Origin: Ciona intestinalis | Lineage: Eukaryota; Chordata; Ascidiacea; Phlebobranchia; Cionidae | Direction of reading: 5' to 3' | Length of the DNA stretch: 64,000 nt | Assembly (NCBI RefSeq): GCF_000224145.3 | Contig: NC_020169.2 | Coordinates: forward strand, 4,112,957-4,176,956 | Shown here: piece by piece, positions 62,454-64,000 of the stretch | How positions within the stretch are numbered: position 1 is the stretch's first letter | Layout of the letters: every line of letters begins with the position of its first letter | Made by a program: the position numbers and the translations under genes | The notes under the pieces: model-generated | Seen by the model: the letters and a program-made list of their open reading frames with translations, nothing else | Databases searched by the model: none | What the model was told of the DNA's origin: nothing

Positions 62454-63594
62454 TGCCCCAAACATGCAATCTAACACAACAAGCATGCCATTAAACACCC
62501 TGAACAAACAACCCATTACTCCAATAATGAAATCAAAAACTCAAAGCATGCAATCAAACACCCCATTCAACACCACAGGCTTGCCATTCAGTATTCAAAG
62601 CATGTCACCAAACTATCTAAAAAATCATCTTGGTGTCCCAAATATGCAACCGTATACTCCAAGCATGCAATCCACAGAATCCAACACCCAAAGCTTGCCA
62701 TTTATCTCAAACTTTCAGACCAACATTACAGGCATGTCATCAAATACCCAAAGCATGCCATTCGGACGTCCAAACATACAGTCAAATACCCCAGCAAGAA
62801 TGCTATATACTGAAAACAGCACCTTAAACATGCAGTCCAGCACCAATCGACGAGCACGACGTGAAAACTTTACAAGGGCCGAAGAAGATACATTGTATCG
62901 GATCATAAATTGCCCTTATCGTCAATTCAAGGATGTGCTTGCAATAAAGCGTAATGATAGCATCACTGCTGCCTTAAAACTAAACAATTGGCAGCTAATT
63001 ACCAAACTGTTTAATTATGCAACAACAGGCAAAGCACGCAGTGTGGAAAACCTGAAACGTAAATGGCGAAATATGGCAGCACGGAAGATGAAAAATTATG
63101 ATGAGGGATCAGAATGTAACACAACTGCTCAATCAATGTGTGAACAAGTATTACCACAAACTGCCTCTTCTGTTACATCAACCTTTGTACCTGTTTCAGT
63201 GCCTGTGTCCACTGTTCATCTTGAAGAATCTCTGGGACCTCCTAAGCTTATTGATGAAGATGATTTACATCCATTAAAGATACATGAAGTACCAGATGTG
63301 AATAATTTTGAATCTGTAAAAGAGAAGAGTCAACTAAAAAAAGAAAAAGGTTTTAAAGAAGTTTGTGTTTCAGAAGCAATTTTAACAAGTGTAAATGGTT
63401 TATTAGAATCTACAGAAAAAGCTGATGACACCACAGATTCACAACAAGAGCAAAGTTTGACATCTTTAGAATCTGTGCAAGAAGAGAAAGCAACTTCTGC
63501 TCAAAATTCAGCAGTTGAATCAAACCAGGAAGAAATTGAAATTTCAGAATCTACAAGTGTACAGGTTGCCAATCTTTTAACTGAATTAATGTAA
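62454..63594 (+). CDS. Myb/SANT-like DNA-binding domain protein
   Basis: An open frame of 376 residues from ATG 62464. Residues about 1-120 are low complexity, built on a repeating MQSNTxSMP / NTQSMPF pattern (Met, Gln, Ser, Asn, Thr, Pro). Residues about 128-210 form a Myb/SANT-like (MADF- or MSANTD-type) module: RRARRENFTRAEEDTLYRII, then FKDVLAIKRNDSITAALKLN, NWQLITKLFNYA and VENLKRKWRNMAARKMKNYD. The remainder is acidic and Ser/Glu-rich. Such proteins are nuclear DNA-binding factors or domesticated transposon-type regulators. Before the ATG, an acceptor-like TTTTGTTTTAG at 62453 puts APN in frame ahead of MQSNT, matching the internal repeat VPNMQ, so the ATG may be internal to a longer protein. 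The stop lies at the edge of a repeat, so the 3' end may also be spliced. Confidence 0.7.
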
Positions 63595-63672
63595 CTTTTT
63601 TATCCTCGTGTAGCGGAGCAATGACAGTCGAGATAGCGCGGGTGTTCTGTTTTATACACCTTGCGCCCATCT
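63585..63672 (+). repeat. Dispersed CGACAGTCG-family repeat
   Basis: It starts AATGTAACTTTTTTATCCTC, overlapping the apparent stop codon of the Myb/SANT-like frame, and continues GACAGTCGAGATAGCGCGGG to TACACCTTGCGCC. Confidence 0.65.
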
Positions 63673-63749
63673 GTAATTTTGTGGATGACTATTTTTTGCA
63701 TTTTTTAAAATATTTTCTATGTATGACTAACAATTTAGCCACCCCATCA

Positions 63750-63893
63750 CTATAAGTAACCATTGTGTTGAAGCAATTGGCAATATGTGTCTGGCCGAAG
63801 GCACACACGCTATCAATGTCAGCATCGGGGTTCGAACCCATAACCTTTGGGCTAGAGACAGATCAACTAACCACTGTATCATGGTATACCATT
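63750..63893 (-). mobile_element. tRNA-derived SINE
   Basis: On the reverse strand, ATACAGTGGTTAGTTGATC (A-box like) is followed by ATGGGTTCGAACCCCGATG (B-box like), then a short non-tRNA tail. This is the tRNA-derived Pol III promoter layout of a SINE. The anticodon arm does not make an intact tRNA that I can fold by eye. Confidence 0.65.
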
Positions 63894-63928
63894 TCTGTAC
63901 ATAGGTAAATTGTTGTCTTATTGCAGCA

Positions 63929-64000
63929 GCAGTGGAGTGAATATGAATCAGAGGAAGGTTTGCACACAAATATCTGGAAGATGGAAGATTATGACAAGGT
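63929..64000 (+). CDS. Possible exon running off the window end
   Basis: After an acceptor-like TCTTATTGCAG, an open frame reads QQWSEYESEEGLHTNIWKME to the window end. It would continue the acidic tail of the Myb/SANT-like protein if a donor at 63564 (ACAG|GTTGCC) is used. The donor is weak, so it could instead belong to another gene. Confidence 0.4.

Noticed and set aside
63750-63893. Functional tRNA gene
   Set aside because: A- and B-box-like parts are present but no complete cloverleaf is evident; the extra tail and a similar piece at 40958 fit a SINE.

Overview
This is a window of a chordate (tunicate) nuclear genome, most probably Ciona (C. intestinalis type). The grounds are AT-rich DNA, compact multi-exon genes with short GT-AG introns, chordate orthologues (VWA8, TTC16, ARCN1, NDUFAF7), and a very abundant ~200-bp inverted-repeat MITE plus tRNA-like SINEs. 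Five runs of N (50, 125, 225, 125 and 50 bases) are assembly gaps. All calls come from reading the sequence; no database search was possible.

Layout. 456-8061 (+): the 3' half of VWA8, whose C-terminal VWA domain is interrupted by a gap. 8705-15313 (+): a complete TTC16-like TPR gene. 15968-18860 and 33119-36260: two near-identical direct copies of a locus encoding a small secreted or GPI-type Reeler-domain protein; both copies touch N gaps. 19382-22626 (-): three exons (TM1, TM2, TM3) of a rhodopsin-family GPCR whose remaining exons are not visible; one of its introns holds a ~1.3-kb TA-flanked DNA transposon. 24-30 kb: gene-poor, with MITEs. 30061-32993 (+): an unrecognised single-pass membrane protein with a long basic, Ser-rich tail running into a gap. 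37749-43074 (+): complete ARCN1 (coatomer delta). 46047-53991 (+): an 11-exon protein with tandem, apparently calcium-independent C2 domains. 54992-58159 (-): a complete adhesion GPCR with signal peptide, Thr-rich stalk, GPS and 7TM. 58534-62054 (-): NDUFAF7, with exons 1-2 present twice around a GC-rich minisatellite and a gap. 62454-63594 (+): a Myb/SANT-like DNA-binding protein, divergent from NDUFAF7.

The spliced models of TTC16, ARCN1, the tandem-C2 gene, the adhesion GPCR, NDUFAF7 and Reeler copy 2 each sum to an intact open frame (769, 508, 584, 668, 418 and 198 residues), which supports the exon calls. There is no operon or functional cluster: the genes belong to unrelated pathways (AAA/VWA mitochondrial protein, TPR protein, COPI traffic, complex I assembly, receptors).

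The most interesting structural signals are a MITE that is flipped between the two otherwise collinear Reeler copies, repeated side-by-side pairing of two MITE subfamilies, MITE and repeat termini lying at a splice donor and at a stop codon, and two gap-bounded duplications that may be unmerged haplotypes. I saw no clear new biological system; the membrane protein at 30-33 kb is the least explained gene.
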